From Amycolatopsis aidingensis (GTDB lineage Bacteria > Actinomycetota > Actinomycetes > Mycobacteriales > Pseudonocardiaceae), in the NCBI RefSeq assembly GCF_018885265.1, contig NZ_CP076538.1, positions 1,524,001 through 1,588,000 on the forward strand: a stretch of DNA of 64,000 bases. Reading direction: 5' to 3'. Below, one piece after another: positions 62,055 through 64,000 of this stretch. The notes under the pieces are model-generated. The model saw nothing but the letters and a program-made list of their open reading frames with translations, did no database searches and was not told the origin of the DNA. A program made the position numbers and the translations under genes. The number at the start of each line of letters is the position of its first letter. Position 1 is the first letter of the stretch.

Positions 62055-62599
62055 GCCGGTACTCCTTCCCACGCCGCCCGCCGATCGGCAAGCGCCGCCC
62101 GCAGCGCCCGCAACGCATGATGCGAGCGGGACTTGACCGTTCCCTGCGGAATGCCGAGGATCCGCGCGGCCTCGGCCACGCTGCGGTCGTGGAAGTAGAT
62201 CTCGAGCAACACGGTCCGATGGTCGTCGGAGAGTTTCTCGATGGCGCCGAGCACGCTCATCGAGTCCACCACCGTCTGCGCGTGATCCCCGTGCACCGGG
62301 GTCGTCGCGGGGGACTCGGCGACCTCGGTTGGCCGCGCCGCCCGCGCCCGTGCCCTGTCGATCACCAGGTTCCTGGCCACGGTGAACAGCCAACCGCGGA
62401 TCGAGCCCTCGGTCGAGGCGAGTGACTCCGCATTGCGCCAGGCCCGCATGAGCGTCTCCTGCAACACGTCCTCCGCGGCCGCGCGGTCACCGGTCAGCCG
62501 GACCGCGTACGCCAGCAGCGCCTTGCCGTGTTCCTCGTAGAGCGAGCGGACCAGCGCCTCGTCCCTCGACGCCGCCCTGCGGGCAAACAGCCTCGCCAT
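62051..62599 (-). CDS. ECF RNA polymerase sigma factor
   Basis: A 182-residue sigma factor with regions 2 (LVRSLYEEHGKALLAYAVRLTGDRAAAEDVLQETLMRAWRN, GWLFTVARNLVIDRARAR) and 4 (LSDDHRTVLLEIYFHDRSVAEAARILGIPQGTVKSRSHHALRALR). ATG 62599 with AGGGAG upstream. It is coupled to its anti-sigma factor and is of the SigK/SigL-like type that answers envelope or redox stress; the signal is not evident. Confidence 0.92.
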   Translation of the reverse strand: MARLFARRAASRDEALVRSLYEEHGKALLAYAVRLTGDRAAAEDVLQETLMRAWRNAESLASTEGSIRGWLFTVARNLVIDRARARAARPTEVAESPATTPVHGDHAQTVVDSMSVLGAIEKLSDDHRTVLLEIYFHDRSVAEAARILGIPQGTVKSRSHHALRALRAALADRRAAWEGVPA

Positions 62600-62705
62600 G
62601 CCGACTCCCTGGTTGGCCACGCCGCCGTTTCCGGCGGTCGTTGCTGACACGGAGCACGGGGTGGCCGCGGTTCAAATCTCGCCAGGGCACACCGGGAAGC
62701 GCAGG

Positions 62706-63947
62706 TCAGCTCGTGGTCTCGGCCAGCCTGCCGGCGAGGTAACGGCGTTCGGCCTCGGTACCGGCGAGTTCGATGGCCTCCCGGTAGGCGTCCGCGGCCT
62801 CCGCCGCCCTGCCGAGCCTGCGGAGCAGATCGGCCCGGGTGGCCGGGAGCAGGTGGTACCCGGCCAGTTCCCCCGCGTTCGCCAGGCGTTCCACCAGCTC
62901 CAGCCCGGCTTCCGGGTGGTACATCCCGACGGCGACGGCCCGGTTCAGCTCGACCACGGGGGAGGGCGCCTCCCTGGCGAGCCGGTCGTAGAGCCCGGCG
63001 ATCTGCGGCCAGTCGGTGTCCGCGGCGGTTTTCGCGGTGGCATGGCAGGCCGCGATCGCGGCCTGGATCTGGTACGGCCCGGCGCGCCCCCGCTGCAAGG
63101 CGAGGTCCAGCAGGGCCACCCCCTCGTCGATCTTCTCGGTGTCCCACTGATCACGCCGCTGTTCCTCCAGCGGGATCAGCTCACCTCCGGCACCGACCCT
63201 GGTGGCCCGGCGGGCATCGTGCAGCAGCATCAGGGCGAGCAGGCCGCTCGCCTCCGGCTCCGCCGGCATCAGCTCGGCGAGCAGGCGGGCCAGCCGGATC
63301 GCCTCGGCGCAGAGGTTCTGCCGGACCAGGTCGGTCCCGGCCGTGGCCGTGTACCCCTCGTTGAACAGCAGGTACAGCACGCCGAGCACGGCCGCCGTCC
63401 GGTCGGCCAGCAGGTGGGCCGGCGGCACCCGGTAGGGGATGCCCGCATGCTGGATCTTGCGCTTGGCCCTGGTCAGGCGTTTGGACATGGTCGCCTCGCT
63501 GACCAGGAAGGCACGTGCGATCTCGGCCGTGGTCAGCCCGGCCAGGGTGCGCAGGGTGAGTGCGACCCTGGCTTCGAACGCGAGTGCCGGATGGCAGCAG
63601 GTGAACATCAGGCGCAGCCGATCGTCCGGCACACCGCTGTGCGCCTCCTCCTCAGCCTCCGACGGCTGGGGATCGGCCAGCAGCGCCGCCTCCCGCAGCT
63701 TGGCCTCGCCCACCGCCTCGCGGCGCAGCCGGTCGGTCGCCCTGTTCCGGGCCACGGTGGTGATCCACGCACCCGGACTGCGCGGCACGCCTTCCTCCGG
63801 CCAGCGCCGCAGCGCCTGCGCGAAGGCCTCCTGCGCGCATTCCTCGGCGAGGTCCCAGTCGCCGGTCGTCCGGATCAGCGTCGCCACGACCTGCCCCCAT
63901 TCCTGGCGGAACGTCGCCGCGACGGCCTGCTCGATCTTGCTTGTCAC
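62706..63947 (-). CDS. ECF42-type sigma factor with DUF6596 and helical C-terminal domain
   Basis: A 413-residue sigma factor. Region 2 (DWDLAEECAQEAFAQALRRWPEEGVPRSPGAWITTVARNRATDRLRR) and region 4 (LTLRTLAGLTTAEIARAFLVSEATMSKRLTRAKRKI) are followed by the DUF6596 segment (LLADRTAAVLGVLYLLFNEGYTA) and a TPR-like C-terminus (LLPATRADLLRRLGRAAEAADAYREAIELAGTEAERRYLAGRL). This plan defines ECF42 factors, which usually lie beside a YCII/DGPF protein gene; that gene would be upstream, beyond the window. GTG 63947 start. Confidence 0.92.
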   Translation of the reverse strand: MTSKIEQAVAATFRQEWGQVVATLIRTTGDWDLAEECAQEAFAQALRRWPEEGVPRSPGAWITTVARNRATDRLRREAVGEAKLREAALLADPQPSEAEEEAHSGVPDDRLRLMFTCCHPALAFEARVALTLRTLAGLTTAEIARAFLVSEATMSKRLTRAKRKIQHAGIPYRVPPAHLLADRTAAVLGVLYLLFNEGYTATAGTDLVRQNLCAEAIRLARLLAELMPAEPEASGLLALMLLHDARRATRVGAGGELIPLEEQRRDQWDTEKIDEGVALLDLALQRGRAGPYQIQAAIAACHATAKTAADTDWPQIAGLYDRLAREAPSPVVELNRAVAVGMYHPEAGLELVERLANAGELAGYHLLPATRADLLRRLGRAAEAADAYREAIELAGTEAERRYLAGRLAETTS

Positions 63948-64000
63948 CGTCGGTGCATCGCTCCCTTCCCGCCGTCCACAGTGGCGCTGCGAGCAGCGTA

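Overview
The window is about 70% G+C, with GTG and TTG starts, dense antisense open frames and many actinobacterial families (DUF222/HNH endonucleases, CGNR zinc finger, PspC, ECF42 sigma, SapA-type domains, actinobacterial GT39 enzymes). It looks like a chromosomal segment of a filamentous actinomycete. Pseudonocardiales (Amycolatopsis/Prauserella type) is the best guess from gene content, not a demonstrated assignment. Many genes carry a TANNNT -10 box 6-8 nt before the start codon, the signature of leaderless transcription. No rRNA, tRNA, CRISPR array, prophage or complete IS was seen.

Layout. 1-1566: the 3' end of a livM-type permease, then a divergent LysE exporter / CGNR regulator pair. 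1602-7534 (minus): two ABC ATPase/permease pairs followed by a secreted penicillin-acylase-type amidase. 7633-12933: four secreted proteins (an unrecognised one, a snapalysin-like metalloprotease, a beta-propeller, and a two-domain cell-surface-type protein) and a TetR regulator. 13009-17059: a methyltransferase divergent from a Baeyer-Villiger monooxygenase - SDR - TetR group with a 22-bp palindromic operator. 17074-25298: a DUF222/HNH protein and a glycerol regulon (glpK1 and an IclR regulator leftward, glpF-glpK2-glpD rightward) with two near-identical palindromic operators. 25430-31489: a secreted tripeptidyl aminopeptidase, a YrhK protein, and a 3-hydroxybutyrate group (dehydrogenase, frameshifted MHS transporter, PucR-type regulator).

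31493-42586: a membrane protein, a six-repeat PLL-type lectin, then a two-component system embedded in an apparent regulon of a small membrane-anchored protein, two GT39 membrane glycosyltransferases and a GT2-GtrA protein. The control regions of these transcription units carry tandem CACAG motifs at exactly 11-bp spacing. An SH3-type secreted protein follows. 42587-46860: a decayed GH6 glucanase, a secreted M23 peptidase and a sialidase sharing a SapA-like C-terminal domain, a 21-bp repeat array, a beta-lactamase-fold protein and PspC. 46926-51663: TetR/UvrA-like and MarR/proline-iminopeptidase divergent pairs, each with an operator palindrome. 51694-55240: a divergent chitinase (GH18) and hexosaminidase (GH20) pair around a DasR-type site. 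55378-63947: an ABC exporter, an alpha-lytic-type protease, a small membrane protein, a second DUF222/HNH protein, an HtrA-like lipoprotein protease, an ECF sigma/anti-sigma pair and an ECF42 sigma factor.

The strongest unexplained signals are the 11-bp CACAG arrays at 33966-38170 and two arrays of a 20-21-bp repeat (18507-18626 and 45521-45704), the second arranged as a large inverted repeat. Function statements rest on motif and family recognition by eye; no database search was run.
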